Part shown: positions 1-12,312 of the stretch, piece by piece
How positions within the stretch are numbered: the first letter of the stretch is position 1
Layout of the letters: every line of letters starts with the position of its first letter
Assembly: GCA_003550325.1 (NCBI GenBank)
Contig: QKWP01001065.1
Coordinates: 48,878 to 112,877 of the forward strand
From: Gigaspora rosea
Taxonomy: Eukaryota > Glomeromycota > Glomeromycetes > Diversisporales > Gigasporaceae
DNA: 64,000 nt
Direction: 5' to 3'
The notes under the pieces: generated by a model
The model's database searches: none
Told to the model about the DNA's origin: nothing
Seen by the model: the letters and a program-made list of their open reading frames with translations, nothing else
Program-made: the position numbers and the translations under genes

Positions 1-354
1 GGGGTATGTAGATCATTTATCATATGATTTTTGTGATATCGATTTTTCTTTTTAAAGTTTAGTAAAAATTTTTTAAGCAAATCATTTAAACTATTAAATA
101 AAATTATAAAGCAAATTTTTGTGATTCTAAAAATAGTAAAATTATTAAAATTGGTTGAATATTCATCAAGTTATAAAGATTTAAACTTTAGGTATCGAAA
201 GTTGTTTACAAAATCATATGATGATCATATGATATCGACCAATCAAAATTAATGATTTTGTATAACTCAGAGAAATTTGAACCAACTGGGGGAAACTTTA
301 TGATATATCGAAGTATAATTTTTTTTAAATATATACTATATTAAAATTTTACTA

Positions 355-529
355 TAGTCAGACCTCCCTAAATGCACGTCGTCGGGACCAGCTCTAGCAC
401 GTGCATTTAGAGAGGTATTGCATTTAGAGAGGTAGAAATCTATATATGTAATATTAGTTGGGCCCAAGAAAGGACGTGCATTTAGAGAGGTGTTGCATTT
501 AGGGGGGTAGCATTTAGGGGGTCTGACTG
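355..529. mobile_element. Short TA-flanked MITE (pogo/Tc1-mariner-like)
   Basis: The ends are inverted copies of AGTCAGACCYCCCTAAATG and are flanked by TA on both sides (353-354 and 530-531), the signature of Tc1/mariner/pogo insertion. The interior repeats the words GTGCATTTAGAGAGGT and CATTTAGAG in both orientations. There is no coding capacity. A smaller relative with similar words sits at 14050-14136. The flanking 1-352 is plain AT-rich sequence in which I see nothing else. Confidence 0.65.
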
Positions 530-984
530 TATTATAAAACGTGCGTTTTATTCTATATATTATAAAATTTAAGTCAAATTTGATTGCAACTATAAAAAGT
601 TTTATTAGTAGCACATTTTCAATTTCTATATAAATTTTATTGTACCACAAAAATTATATAATAAATAATTTATATACTCTTTATTTTTAAATTAAAAAAA
701 TATTAAAGATTATACAAAATTGCGAGAAAATCATTTTTTGTTAAGAGCCCAATACGTGTTGCCTTAGTAAAATCTTGAGTTAGAAATAGAGCTTTTACAA
801 GTAGATAAAGTGTATAACAGCCTGTTATGAGTAGAATCGTCCTATTTACTATTATAATATGATCTGTGATAAAGTTTATTAATTTAGTAATCCGTGTAAC
901 ATGAATATGCATGAAAGTTACACAAATTTTGTTTGTAACTTTTTTGTTATGAACACAAGTCGAATCTTTTTGAAGCAAAATCGG

Positions 985-1390
985 GTTACATTTGAACCAC
1001 AACTGGGTTTTTGAACCAAGATCGGGTTCAAATGAACCAAAATCGGGTTCAGGAACCAGGATCGGGTTATTTGACCCAAGATCGGTTCAAATGAACCAAG
1101 ATCGGGTTCAAATAAACCAAGATCGGGTTCAAATGAACCAAAATCGGGTTCATGACCTAGAATCGAGTCATTTGACCCAATATCGGGTTCAAATGAACCA
1201 AGATCGGGTTCAAGAACCAAGATCGGGTTCATTTGAACCAAGATCGGGTTTAAATGAACCAAGATCGGGTTCAATTGAACCAAGATCGGGTTTATTTGAA
1301 CCAAGATTGGGTTCATTTAACCTATTTTGAGCCTTAATAAAAAAAAATTAAAACCACTAGCCCGCGGCAACACCCGGGCCCTAACACTAG
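985..1390 (+). mobile_element. Helitron-like nonautonomous element: palindromic repeat array plus 3' end
   Basis: Positions 985-1320 are an array of 18-21-bp words built on GAACCAAGATCGGGTTC, itself an imperfect palindrome (GAACC...GGTTC). The array is followed by a GC-rich hairpin (CCCG...CGGG, about 1360-1378) and then CTAG at 1387-1390 followed by T. A hairpin roughly 10 bp before a terminal CTRR, with insertion in front of T, is the known Helitron 3' terminus. A second locus with the same array and the same end is at 27912-28255. I could not define the 5' TC end. Both strands of the array are open in several frames because the word length is a multiple of three; this is not a gene. Confidence 0.5.
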
Positions 1391-1524
1391 TTCTAATTAG
1401 ATTGGTGAAATTCACTACTGGTGAGCATTAAACTTATCCGTTTAATTTTGTTTGTTTTTATTAATTTTTTGTTTTTTTTTTAGATTAGTCTTCAGTTTAT
1501 ATATATATATACGGGCGTTAGCTT

Positions 1525-3221
1525 ATGGCGACCCCGTGATCGACCAATCAAAATCGATCATGTGAGTCACATGACGACCAATTTGCGAAGAGCAAATCGG
1601 CGTACACGTGATACACGAGACCAATTTTGATTGATCGATCATCTAAAAATATCACGTAACAAAACTACAAGTTAAAAAAAAAAAAAAATCGAATCTATCT
1701 ATCACTACCGGGTACAACCTGAACTTTTTATTTTTTTTTAATAAAAAAATTAATGATACATAACAATACATAACTATATTTATATAAAAAAAAAAAAGAG
1801 CGAATCTATTTATTACTATCAGATACAACCCAAACTTTTTTTATTTTTTTTTAAAAAAAAATCAACGATACAAAAAAAAAAATCCTAATCTAAAAAAATA
1901 CTTCGCTCAGTCCCACGCACTCATAACAGAGCCCTCGATTTCCCTTTCTCAGATCAAGAACGAAACTCCAAGAACGATGACTCCAAGAACAACGACTCCA
2001 AAAATGACGACTCCAGAACGACAACTCCAAGAATGACAACTCCAAGAAACAAAACACCTAAAAAAAGAGAGAAGTTAGTACCCATAACAAAAAAAAACAT
2101 AGTAAAAAAAAAAAACAAAGAAAAAAAAAGGCTAGTACTTATCTGAAAACCAGCTCCAACCCCACCCATTTCGCAGTGAAGCCACTACTAACGCTTTCCG
2201 TCCTTAGAACCAAGTCGAAGCCGATTTTAAACGAAAAGACCTAAAAACCAGCCCCAACCTCACCTAATATATTTCCGTCCTCAGAACCAAATCGAAGCCG
2301 ATTTCAAACAAAAAGACCTAAAGAAAAAAAAAGTTAGTGACAGCAACAAGAAAAAAAGAAGAAAAAAAAATACTTATCACCCATTTCGCAGCGAAGCCAC
2401 TGCTAACGCTTTTCCGTCCTCAGAACCAAGTCGAAGCCGATTTTAAACGAAAAGATCTAAAGACCAGCCCCAACCTTACCTAATGTTTTTTCGTCCTCAG
2501 AACCAAGTTGAAGCCGATTTCAAACGAAAAGACCTAAAGAAGAGAGAAGTTAGTGACGGCAACAAGAAAAAAAGAAGAAGAAAAAATACTTATCACCCAT
2601 TTCGCAGCGAAGCCACTGCTAACACTTTTCCGTCCTCAAAACCAAATCGAAGCCGATTTAAACGAAAAGACCTAAAGACCAGCCCCTACCTCATCTAACG
2701 TTTTTCCGTTCTCAGAACCAAGTCAAAGCCGATTTCAAACGAAAAGACCTAAAGAAGAGAGAAGTTAGTGATGGCAACAAAAAAAAAAGAAGAAAAAAAA
2801 ATATACTTATCACCCATTTCGTAGCGAAGCCACTGCTAACGCTTTTCCGTCCTCAGAACCAAGAAACCAAGTCGAAGCCGATTTTAAACGAAAGACCTAA
2901 AGACCAGCTCCAACCTCACCTAACATTTTTCTGTCCTCAGAACCAAGTCAAAGCTGATTTCAAACGAAAAGACCTAAAGAAAAGAGAAGTTAGTAATGGC
3001 AACAAGCAAAAAAAAGAAAAAAATAAATACTTATCTAAAAAAGAAATACAAAATTTAGATCGCTAAATGAAAACAAAAAAAAAATAAAAAAAATATATTT
3101 ACCTGTAGATCTGATCTAGATCGAATCGGGTATCTAGATCGAATCGGGCACCCCAGAGACAAGCTACCGGTATATGATCACCAATCTTAAATCTGATTGG
3201 CTGATTATATGGGGTCGCCAT
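1525..3221. mobile_element. Nonautonomous TIR element carrying a tandem array
   Basis: It begins ATGGCGACCCC and ends with the exact inverse GGGGTCGCCAT. Just inside each end is related sequence containing CCAATCA/TGATTGG words. No clear target duplication could be read, so the superfamily is open. It has no transposase; the interior is poly-A tracts plus the 217-bp tandem array at 2162-3035. Similar TA-rich tracts with the word TTTTTAGATTAG flank the element on both sides (around 1475-1510 and 3340-3490). Confidence 0.55.
2162..3035. repeat. Tandem repeat, period about 217 bp, about 4 copies
   Basis: The landmark CCCATTTCGCAGCGAAGCCA recurs at about 2164, 2379, 2597 and 2813, so the period is about 217 bp. 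Each unit contains two half-repeats around the words CCGTCCTCAGAACCAAG and GAAGCCGATTT, followed by a purine-rich AAGAAAAAAAGAAG tract. Copies differ by point changes and poly-A length. It lies wholly inside the 1525-3221 element. Confidence 0.85.
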
Positions 3222-4849
3222 TTATAATTTTCCTAATATATATTATTTGTTCATTTTTAAATTTTGTTATTTTTTATTTTTAAATTAATATTTATTTTTT
3301 TTATTTTTGTTTTTTTTTAAATATTTTTAGAAGTTTTTTAGATTAGACTTCATTTTTTAGTTTTATATATATATATATATATATTCAATTAGGGATTTTT
3401 AAATTTTTTTAAATTTTTTTTGTTTTTTTTTTAAATATTTTTAGATTAGACTTTATTTTTTTAGTTTATATATATATATATATATATAGTTTTACTAAAA
3501 CGCACCTATAGTGTTTTACACCATATTACACAAAACGATTAGAATAGCCAATCAAAATTTAAGAAGAGTTTTATTAGTAAATTCACTATATTGAGATAAT
3601 TTTATTATAAAATGGCTTTGAACTTAACTTCACTATTTTGAGATTTTAATTAGTCTTCACTATATCAAGAGTTCACTATAACGAGAGTGGCTTGTATTAT
3701 GATTTTTTTTTGTTTGTATTATTTTATATTGTTTTTAATAAATCAATAAATTTTGAATATACATAATAACCAATTAAAATCAATCATGAGATTTATATGC
3801 TGACTAATTTGTATTAGTCAGTATATGAATTATGTACTCAATTTTGATTGGTCAGTCATAAGATCACTATAGCAACATGTCTCTATAAAATAATCCAATT
3901 TTTTAAAATATTTTTGATTATCTTTATTTAAAAAATTAAGAAAATTAAAAGAATATATACTGAAATATCAGGTGCCAAATATGTATAGGATATGTGTAGA
4001 ATATATTTATTTTGATCTGTATATGTCTTTTGTAATAAAAACTATTGGTCATCTCATTTATTCTGGCAGTTGGATAGCATATAATTTATTTAAAATAGTA
4101 TATTTCTTATTTTGAAAAGTAAACTACTTTTTTTTTTAAAAGAATTATATTCTTTATCCTATTGACTACAAAATTTAAAAAAAATAATAGTATATATAAT
4201 GATTTATTAATGAGAAACAACCAATTAAAGTACTAGATTTGAAAATTTTAAAATCACTATTAGGCAAGTTAGCTTCACTTGCTACAAAGTAAAGTCAGTA
4301 AAGATTCCCTATTACAAGATGATATTACGCAAGCATGTAGATCTATACCTTATACAATTATGTGGCTAGTATTACCTCCAATAAATGCATGAGAATATGT
4401 GTAATGGCTATTGAATAATATTAATGATTTTCTTAATTTAGTTAGTGCAATATTAATTGTTTTATAATATCAAAGATTTAATTAACAAAATTGAATATAA
4501 ATTAAAGTTTTATGTCAAAAGTAAGTATTTCTAGCAATATTATAACCAAAACAATCATAAAATCATTTATAATTAGAAGTTTTAACCTAAAAATAGGTTT
4601 TAAATTCATTAAACTAGGAATATTAAACCGAAAATTGATAATCATGTGACTTAAAAATTTAAACAATTGATTAAAAAGAGGTTTTAGTATTATGCAAACT
4701 TGTATAGCTTCTTAATTAAAATTTTTCATTTAATCTTTGCAATTCTAAAGATAATTAGATCATTCAAAATGACACAGTAGATCAGGCACAATAGTGTTTC
4801 AAAATTTAGTTACTATTTATCATACAAATTTTACATTTTGTAGATCATA
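3222..4849. other. AT-rich intergenic stretch, no gene seen
   Basis: It contains two TA dinucleotide tracts (about 3366-3384 and 3466-3487) and long T runs. Words at 3590-3690 such as GTTCACTATAACGAGAGT look like the end of a pogo-type MITE, but no matching second end was found. Nothing coding is visible. Confidence 0.6.
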
Positions 4850-5190
4850 TGGGGTGTGGTCAATTAAAACAGCCCATTTTCACATATAACTTATTTTGAG
4901 ATAATTGAGTTTAATTATTTGTTTTGATTTTTGGTCTGATCCGGGATTAATCAAATTTAACGATTTTGATTGGTTAAAGATACATGTAACTATATGGTAA
5001 TCTGGTGATGTGCTGGGTTCTACGCAGTCTAATGTAATCTTTCTTTTACATTATCTTGATTTTTTATTATGCATATCGACTTTTATTTATAATTTAAAAA
5101 TGTCAATCATGTCAAAATTTATAAGAATCTAATAAAAACTTATTTTTCAAAAAATTGTAAAAATGAGCTGTTTTAATTGACCACACTCCA
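4850..5190. mobile_element. TA-flanked MITE
   Basis: The inverted ends TGGGGTGTGGTCAATTAAAA and its near-exact complement TTTTAATTGACCACACTCCA are flanked by TA at 4848-4849 and 5191-5192. The length is 341 bp with no coding potential. The TA duplication suggests Tc1/mariner-type mobilisation. Confidence 0.75.
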
Positions 5191-5642
5191 TATAGCAAAT
5201 ATCCTTAACTTTAAATAACAATTATGACTAATTTACTGGGCCGTTTTTAATAATCTTGTTATCTTTAGAACTGCAAAAACCAGATAAAAAAGCTTTAGCA
5301 AAAAAAAAAAAAAGTTTTGTAATATTAAAGTCTCTTTTTGATTAATTTATTTTATAGTCACGTAATTTTTGAATTTTAATTATAAACCGGTTACAATATA
5401 TAATTTCTCATATTTATTATATTTAAATATATATTATAAAAGATTCATGAGTAGTAAGTATGTAATAGTTTCAAAATAACTTTACAAATTTGTTCAATAT
5501 CAATATACAATTTAAAAAAATTCATAGATAATAAATATGTATACTTCAAAATAGCATCACAAATTTAATTAATATATAAATAACACAAATTTATTGCCAA
5601 TACTTTATTTACTATTATTTTTGAGAATTCTGGTATATAGTT

Positions 5643-7308
5643 ATGGAGCGCGACCGAATTGCCCTAACTGTTAATAAAAAAATTATACTTATATCACTTT
5701 ATTATTATTTTCAAAAAAATGCACTTTATAAAAAATCTAATCTTTCCAAAAAAGTTTCTTTAGCAACAGGTGTTAGTAAAAGATCTGTTTATCGTGTTCT
5801 TGCTAAATACAAAAAAATTGGTCAGATTCTACCACCTAAATATAATCGTTGACCTCCTAAAGAGTTTCAAGTAAAATAGATTACTACAATTCGTGAAATC
5901 ATCTTATCTGCGAGCTAATGTAGCAGGCTACTCTCTATACACGTACTTATTTTAGAATTATTCGACTTAGGCTTTAAAATTTTGAAACCACAACTTGCAT
6001 GCCATTTAAAAAAGCTTGGTTATTATTATGGAAAAGGTGAAAGACAAAATTACCTTCATGAATCTCTTCAAAATATCACATATCGAGCACGTTATCTTAT
6101 AGTTGGGGGTGAAATTCATTTTCAATTTTTTAATTTTAACAATAATTTCAACAATAATTTCAACATTTTTAATATGTTTATAAATTAAACCTAAAACAAT
6201 TATTGTATTTGATTTAGCTTAGTTTTAATTAATTTTGACATAATTTAAATTAATTTTTAATATTGAAAAACTAATTTCACCAATTTTACCATCAAGAATT
6301 TCAACAATTTCAACAAAAACATCTTATTATAAAGAGTAATTTCACCCCATCTATATGTTATCTTCATTGGTGTTTTATAAATATACAAGTACAGAATGAT
6401 GTTCCAACTGCTCTTGAAGTATTCCTGAATGAGTCTTATTGTCATACTAATCACAATCGAAATTTAATCTGGGTTTTGCAAGATAATAATATTGTTTATG
6501 AAACAGGAAGAAGAGTTATGGTTGTAATTTTTGAAGCTATTATTGTTTTCCAAAATAAAAATAGTAATCAGGTGAAAGGTGCGATGGTTCATAAATCACT
6601 TCTAATTTGGGATCTGACAGCCAAACCAGTAACTAAGAAAGGCAGAAAAAAGAAAGATGTGGACGCATGGGAAGTAGTTCCAAATGCAGTAAAGTCAGCT
6701 GGTATTGCACCTGACAAGATAGACCATCATAGAAACTTTTTAATGCGAAGTATTTGAGAAAATTTTTGAAAAATTATGCAAAAATCTTTTTTTAAACTAT
6801 GGAACTTGTATCATTCACATGGATGGCGCAAGGTATCATAAGCATCATGCAGAATCTGCATCAACCTCTAACTGGAAAAAGCAGGCTATGATCGACTGGC
6901 TAGAAGCTCATAATGTTGAATTTGATATAAATTAACAAAAGTGGAGTTATATGAATTAATCAAAAAAAATAAACAAACCATTTCTTATGTTGTTGTTAAT
7001 ATTGCAAACAAGTTTAATCATAAGGTACTTTATACTCCTCTGTACTATTGTGAGCTTCAACCAATAGAGTTAGTATAGGGAACTATCAAAAACAAAATTG
7101 CAGAAAAACAAAAATTTTCTAATTCTCTTTCTTTCCGAAATGCATTACTTTATTCTTTTCAAGAAAAAATTACATCAAAAGTTGTTATTTCATACTGAAA
7201 AAAGTGCTTAAATAAAGTGAGAGACTATTGGGAAATAATTGAACATGGACTAGATGATGAAAGTGATAATAGTGATGGTGAACTTTTGGATATTTCAGAC
7301 TCGGATTA
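5643..7308 (+). pseudogene. Decayed Tc1/mariner-IS630 family transposase
   Basis: This was a cut-and-paste transposase. The N-terminal part reads as a helix-turn-helix region (LSKKVSLATGVSKRSVYRVL, from about 5736). The DDE region follows: FLNESYCHTNH near 6424, where the usual first catalytic Asp is Asn; IIHMDGARYHKHHAE near 6810 with the second Asp; and YTPLYYCELQPIELV near 7030 with the final acidic residue, the classic IS630/Tc1 signature. The tail is acidic (DDESDNSDGELLDISDSD). Several in-frame stops (for example after PPKYNR) and frame slips break it, and a 258-bp MITE (6099-6356) splits it. Without the MITE the frame reads RARYL-HWCF across the join. I could not identify the element's own terminal repeats. 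It is dead as a gene. Confidence 0.85.
6099..6356. mobile_element. hAT-like MITE inside the mariner transposase
   Basis: It is flanked by an exact 8-bp duplication GTTATCTT (6091-6098 and 6357-6364). Ends carry the inverted words TGGGGGTGAAATT and AATTTCACCCC. The interior is made of repeated TTTCAACAA-type words in both orientations. Removing it together with one GTTATCTT restores continuous coding of the host transposase, which independently confirms both boundaries. The 8-bp duplication fits hAT. Confidence 0.85.
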
Positions 7309-8959
7309 AAAGCGAATAATTATATGATAAATTCACTATATATAAATTTTTTTTATTATGTAATTATTTATTATATTATTAAGCGAAGTTATTTATTATA
7401 TTGATTTATTATATAAAAGGTTTTTATGAAGTTTAAAAAACTTTTTATTAATGAGTATTGCTAATCTTAACAGGCTATGAAATTCACAGCTCTGCATTTG
7501 CCAATCAAAATTGCAGAATTAGCACGATCTGCAAATTTTCTTTGTGTAACAAAAACAAAGTTTTTTTACGAAAAAAATCAAAAAATTACTTATAACGCAA
7601 AATCTAGCTTATGAAACTACTTCTTTTTATGCGAAAAAAAAATTTTTTGCTAAATTTTACTATAAAAGTTGCTATTTTTATAACCCTAACTCTAACCCTA
7701 ACTCTAACTTAATAAAAAACTTTTTAAAACATTGGGGTGTGAATTTTACAGCCTGTGAATCGAAGTAATTTTCTTTATTAATATGTTTTACGGCTTAAAT
7801 ATTAATGAAATTTTTTTTTAAAAGTTAAAAAACTTAAAATAAAATTTTTATCATGCAAAAGTTAATGATTTTTTATTTTGAATCATACTTAAACGATTAA
7901 GTAAACTTGTTCGCCAGAGTTAAAAATAAAATTAAAGTTTTGTAATGATGCATAAAAAATTTTGTTTATTAATGCTTTTAATTATTTAAACAAATAGTTA
8001 TAATTTATTTAGCTTATTCTTTTTTTGGTTGCTTAACTAATTCAAAGTATTTTATGAAAAAATTTTTATGTATAATTATAAAAATTCAGAGTTATATATT
8101 TTTGAACATGAAGAGTAATTTTTTGATAAATTAAATAAGCACACATAGTAAAGATTTAGAGATTTTCAAAGACTAATATTTTTTTTAAAAAATCTGAATT
8201 GTTTTTTTTGCTAACATTCATACCTTAAAACCTATTAATAAAAAGTTCTTGAAATTTTATAAAATTTTTATCATATATATAAAATGTTTTTGGAAACATT
8301 TTTTGTTAATAAAAAAAATCGATTTACTCAATAAAAAAAAGCTTTTATTTGTAGTAAATACATCGGATATTTTTATATAATTTATCCTTATAGAGCTGCG
8401 GTATAGGCAACTCATATCACGTGCTAGCGTATGATATATATATATATTCAATTTTATGTTATAATATATGTTTTTTTAGAATATTAGCTTTCTTTTAATA
8501 TAAATTTGTTAGGATGTTTGTTATAGATTTAATTTATTTATAATATATGCATCGTTGTGCCAGAATATATGAAATTACCTATACTTAATACCAGTAAAGC
8601 TTAAATAAACCAAAGTGCAATATTAGTAATATAGGTACTTTCATTTATTTTATTGTAAAATTCAACTTCTAAAAATATTTGATTGTTTCAAATCTTATCT
8701 CTATTATAAATAAATAGTTAAATTACAGTAGTTTATAATATAAATTAAAAATCAGATCAATTATTTATATTATAGTTGACAACTTTTTTTCTCAAAATTC
8801 TATCTTTCTATAATATATCATAAACAAAATTCAATTTAAAATTATTAGATTTGTTATTATACTAATTTTTGTATTCTTATATGAATTTTATACATCTGTA
8901 ATAATTTCTGAAAACAATTTTGGTTTATATGTTTTAAAATTTCTTGTAAGAATATTTAA
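7309..8959. other. AT-rich intergenic with a short telomere-like run
   Basis: There is no gene. Positions 7681-7708 are a short run of CCCTAA/CTCTAA units (telomere-like). The rest is AT-rich with poly-A/T tracts and no repeat structure that I could define. Confidence 0.6.
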
Positions 8960-9549
8960 GGGTAGAGTTAACGTGATAGGGCAAATTAATGTAGATCATT
9001 GCTAAATTTTTTTATATAAGATAAAATATAATAAGACATCATTTTGCCTATAATGTTTATATATATATTAAAAAAAATAAGCCACAATATATAAATATTG
9101 GATAACGTGATTATAAAAATTATATAAAAAGTTATAAATAGCTAGTAAGAAAACTATTAAAAGTTGATTACAAATTTTCGAGTGCCACACAAAATTTCGG
9201 TGAAATATTATGCAGTATGCTGATAATTTCGTGATCTTATTCGTATTCTAGAGCATATTTGATATACGTATTGCTACAGTTCGTTCTAGATAAAAATATT
9301 TTTTTGTAAAATTGTTTATAATTTATATGTATCATCATAAAAAAAATATATGTGTGTGTATTTAACAAAGATATTTGCGTGTACGGGTGTACTACTAATG
9401 TAACCTCACATAATACTATAATATATATTATCGAAAATTTTATACAGTAATGTTCTAGAATATTCCAAGAACACAACAATGATGATCATGTGGTACCAAA
9501 AATTTAGTTATATTTTGCATATGATCAACGATACAATTTAACTCTACCC
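8960..9549. mobile_element. Nonautonomous TIR element flanked by TTAA
   Basis: The ends are GGGTAGAGTTAA and its complement TTTAACTCTACCC. Both are directly abutted by TTAA (8956-8959 and 9550-9553). A TTAA duplication is typical of piggyBac, although piggyBac ends normally begin CCY, so assignment is tentative. Length is 590 bp, with no coding capacity. Confidence 0.6.
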
Positions 9550-9933
9550 TTAATAAAGTAAAAAACCTATTTGTCTATAATTTTATCAAAAATTTAATGT
9601 ATATATTATAAACTGTTCATATGCTAGTTTTGTTAAAGATTTTTTTTATATAAAAAGTATAATTATTAAAAACTTAAATAGCAATAAAATTTGTTTAGTT
9701 ATTTGGTTAGCACTAATATTATCCAATATTTCAAGCAAAGTATCACATAATTTAGTATCTTTGTCTAAAATAGTAACTTATAAATACATTAGAAATTTGT
9801 CAATATTAAAATCTATATTATAGATTACCAAAATAGTTATTCTTATAATAAGTTTTTTTAAAATTCTCAAGGTTTTTTTAATCACTCTGAATTACTATAT
9901 TTATCTATTAGTTGCTATATAAATTTTATATTA

Positions 9934-11189
9934 GGGGGCTTCCAGAAATCAGCTGATTTTTTTTTACTATGAGCCCACCTCACCCCTACCCCACCCACCC
10001 CACCTGATACCCCCAATCAGCCAATCAGATTTTGCGATTATTAAAAAGTTAGATATAATATTTAATAGTAATTAACTTTGATCTACTAGGCCAATTTCGA
10101 TGATTTAACTACCAAAATGATCCTCTCAGTGAGAGGATTCTAGCGAGCCCAAAATCGTTAAAATCCAATCACAGGATCCTGTGATCAGAATAGATTTGTA
10201 TTACTATAAAAGTTCTATAATTTATTAAATAACTATAGCAACACAAAATTGTTTCGATCTTAGGATCCTGTGATTGGATTTTAATGGTTTTGGCTTGTTA
10301 GAATACTCTCATTGAGAGGATCATTTTGGTAGTAAAATCATCGAAATTGGCCTAGTAGATCAGAAGTTATTAACAATTAAATATTAATTTTTAATTGTTA
10401 ATAACTTCTAATCTACTGGGCCAATTTCGATAATTTTACTACCAAAATGATCCTCCCAATGAGAGGATTCTAGCGAGCCCAAAATCATTAAAATCCAATT
10501 ACAGGATCCTGTGATCAGAATAGATTTGTGTTACTATAAAAGTTCTATATTTATTAAATAATTATAACCCATTTATAGCAACACAAAATTATTTCGATCT
10601 TANNNNNNNNNNNNNNNNNNNNNNNNNNNNNNNNNNNNNNNNNNNNNNNNNNNNNNNNNNNNNNNNNNNNNNNNNNNNNNNNNNNNNNNNNNNNNNNNNN
10701 NNNNNNNNNNNNNNNNNNNNNNNNNNNNNNNNNNNNNNNNNNNNNNNNNNNNNNNNNNNNNNNNNNNNNNNNNNNNNNNNNNNNNNNNNNNNNNNNNNNN
10801 NNNNNNNNNNNNNNNNNNNNNNNNNNNNNNNNNNNNNNNNNNNNNNNNNNNNNNNNNNNNNNNNNNNNNNNNNNNNNNNNNNNNNNNNNNNNNNNNNNNN
10901 NNNNNNNNNNNNNNNNNNNNNNNNNNNNNNNNNNNNNNNNNNNNNNNNNNNNNNNNNNNNNNNNNNNNNNNNNTCTCATTGAGAGGATCATTTTGGTAGT
11001 TAAATCATCAAATTTGGTCCAGTAGTTCAAAAGTTATTAATTATCAAATATTATTAATAAATCTATAATATTGGTCAAAAATAATTTTGCAACTTTGGCC
11101 GGAATTATGAAATTTTGGCCGGAATTACACCTGATACTTCAGCTAACCCACCCACCCACCCAGAAATCAGCTGATTTCTGGAAGCTCCC
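9934..11189. mobile_element. PIF/Harbinger-like nonautonomous element
   Basis: The left end is GGGGGCTTCCAGAAATCAGC and the right end is its near-perfect inverse (AAATCAGCTGATTTCTGGAAGCTCCC). Exact TTA flanks both sides (9931-9933 and 11190-11192); a 3-bp TWA duplication with G-rich termini is the PIF/Harbinger signature. The interior holds several inverted and direct copies of a module with the words AAAATGATCCTCTCA and GAGAGGATTCTAGCGAGC. There is no transposase. A 371-base gap (10603-10973) lies inside, so true length is uncertain. Confidence 0.75.
10603..10973. other. Assembly gap (Ns)
   Basis: A run of 371 undetermined bases lies between inverted copies of the same repeat module. The inverted repeats on both sides probably caused the gap. 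Confidence 0.99.
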
Positions 11190-11756
11190 TTAGATGAATT
11201 TTTTTTTTACAATAATAAATAAGTATGTATAACATATCTCTAATTAGAGCTATTAATAGAGCAAGTAATAAGCTAGAAGTATAAACTATTTCATGCCAAA
11301 ATAGTTTAAATATTATACTACTTCAAATTAATAAAAAAAAAAACAGAGTATTTTATACTCTAAAGTTATTGCTAATACTGCCCTGAGTTAAAAATATAAA
11401 TAATTTATTGCTAATTGTTGTATATTGAAAATTAAATATATCAAGTTAATTAACATTGCAGCATTTAATAGAGTTTTTCTAAATATTAAACTATATATAG
11501 CAATTTAAAAAATAGGTTTAATATATTATAAAATTTAGTCTAAAGTAGCAATTTGAAGCAAATAATGGAATATAATCTGGAGTTGTAACTTTTAATATAG
11601 TATAGTTTTAATGGTTACTCTGGCAAAATATATTCTACACTATTTTAAATCACTCTATTAATAGCTCTACCTTCAATAATGTACCAATTATCAATAAACG
11701 TTTAATAAATTGTATTTGTAAAAATAGCTATCACAGAAATTTATTAGAAATTATTG

Positions 11757-12312
11757 TCCGAAGCATAGCGAAGGACTTTAAGGATTACATATAGTAATAC
11801 AAAAATTACGTTTTTGATGCATCAATAACTACATTTTTGATTCACTCATTAGTATAATATAATGACACATCAAAAATGTAAATTTGAAAACTCATGTCTG
11901 TCCTCACTAGGGTTCCGCAATTTGATTTGATCTTCAAATATTTGAATCAAATATTTGATCAAATTTAAATTCAAATTTGACTATATTTGATTTGATCAAA
12001 TTCAAATCTGACCAAATTTGATTTGATTTGACAAATATTTTATTTGATTTGAAATTTATTATTAAAAATTCAAATTCAAATCAAATTCAAATCCAAATAT
12101 TTGAATCAAATCAAATTCAAATCAGGGTCAATTTGATTTGATCAAATTCAAATTGACCTAATATTTGATTTGATTTGAATTTAAGGAACCCTAGTCCTCA
12201 CGCGTGTCTAAAGTTATACTTTAGTATAACAAAAACAATATAGTACACATTTTTATAACATGATAATTATGAATTATAGGCTCTGGACACACATTGCTAC
12301 GCATTAACCTAG
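11757..12312 (+). mobile_element. Helitron-like short element, second family
   Basis: It starts TCCGAAGCATAGCGAAGGAC and ends GCATTAACCTAG followed by T. A relative at 59513-59804 shares both ends (GGAGCATAGCGAC...; GCTATGCATTAGCCTAG then T) and interior words such as GATACAAAAATTAC and ACGCGTGTCTA. Start at TC and end at CTAG before T resembles Helitrons, but the subterminal hairpin (about AATGC...GCATT) is weak. A hAT-like MITE (11908-12193) is inserted in it. A 5' end of the same family occurs at 28756. Confidence 0.4.
11908..12193. mobile_element. hAT-like MITE built of TTTGATTTGAAT words
   Basis: An exact 8-bp duplication GTCCTCAC flanks it (11900-11907 and 12194-12201). The ends are TAGGGTTCC and GGAACCCTA. 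The interior is almost entirely overlapping palindromic words of the type ATTTGAATCAAAT and TTTGATTTGAT. It has no coding capacity. The 8-bp duplication plus TAG...CTA ends fit hAT. Confidence 0.9.

Noticed and set aside
985-1320. CRISPR-like regular spacing of repeats
   Set aside because: Eukaryotic context, no unique spacers and variable palindromic words; a satellite-like array within a mobile element.
918-1330. Open frames of 112-132 codons on both strands (NQDRVQ and NPILV repeats)
   Set aside because: They are translations of an 18-21-bp repeat whose length is a multiple of three; both strands are open at once and the same happens at 27884-28306.
3590-3690. Pogo-type end words (GTTCACTATAACGAGAGT)
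   Set aside because: No matching second end or target duplication found nearby.
10554-11030. 158-codon frame
   Set aside because: It is only open because it crosses an N gap.
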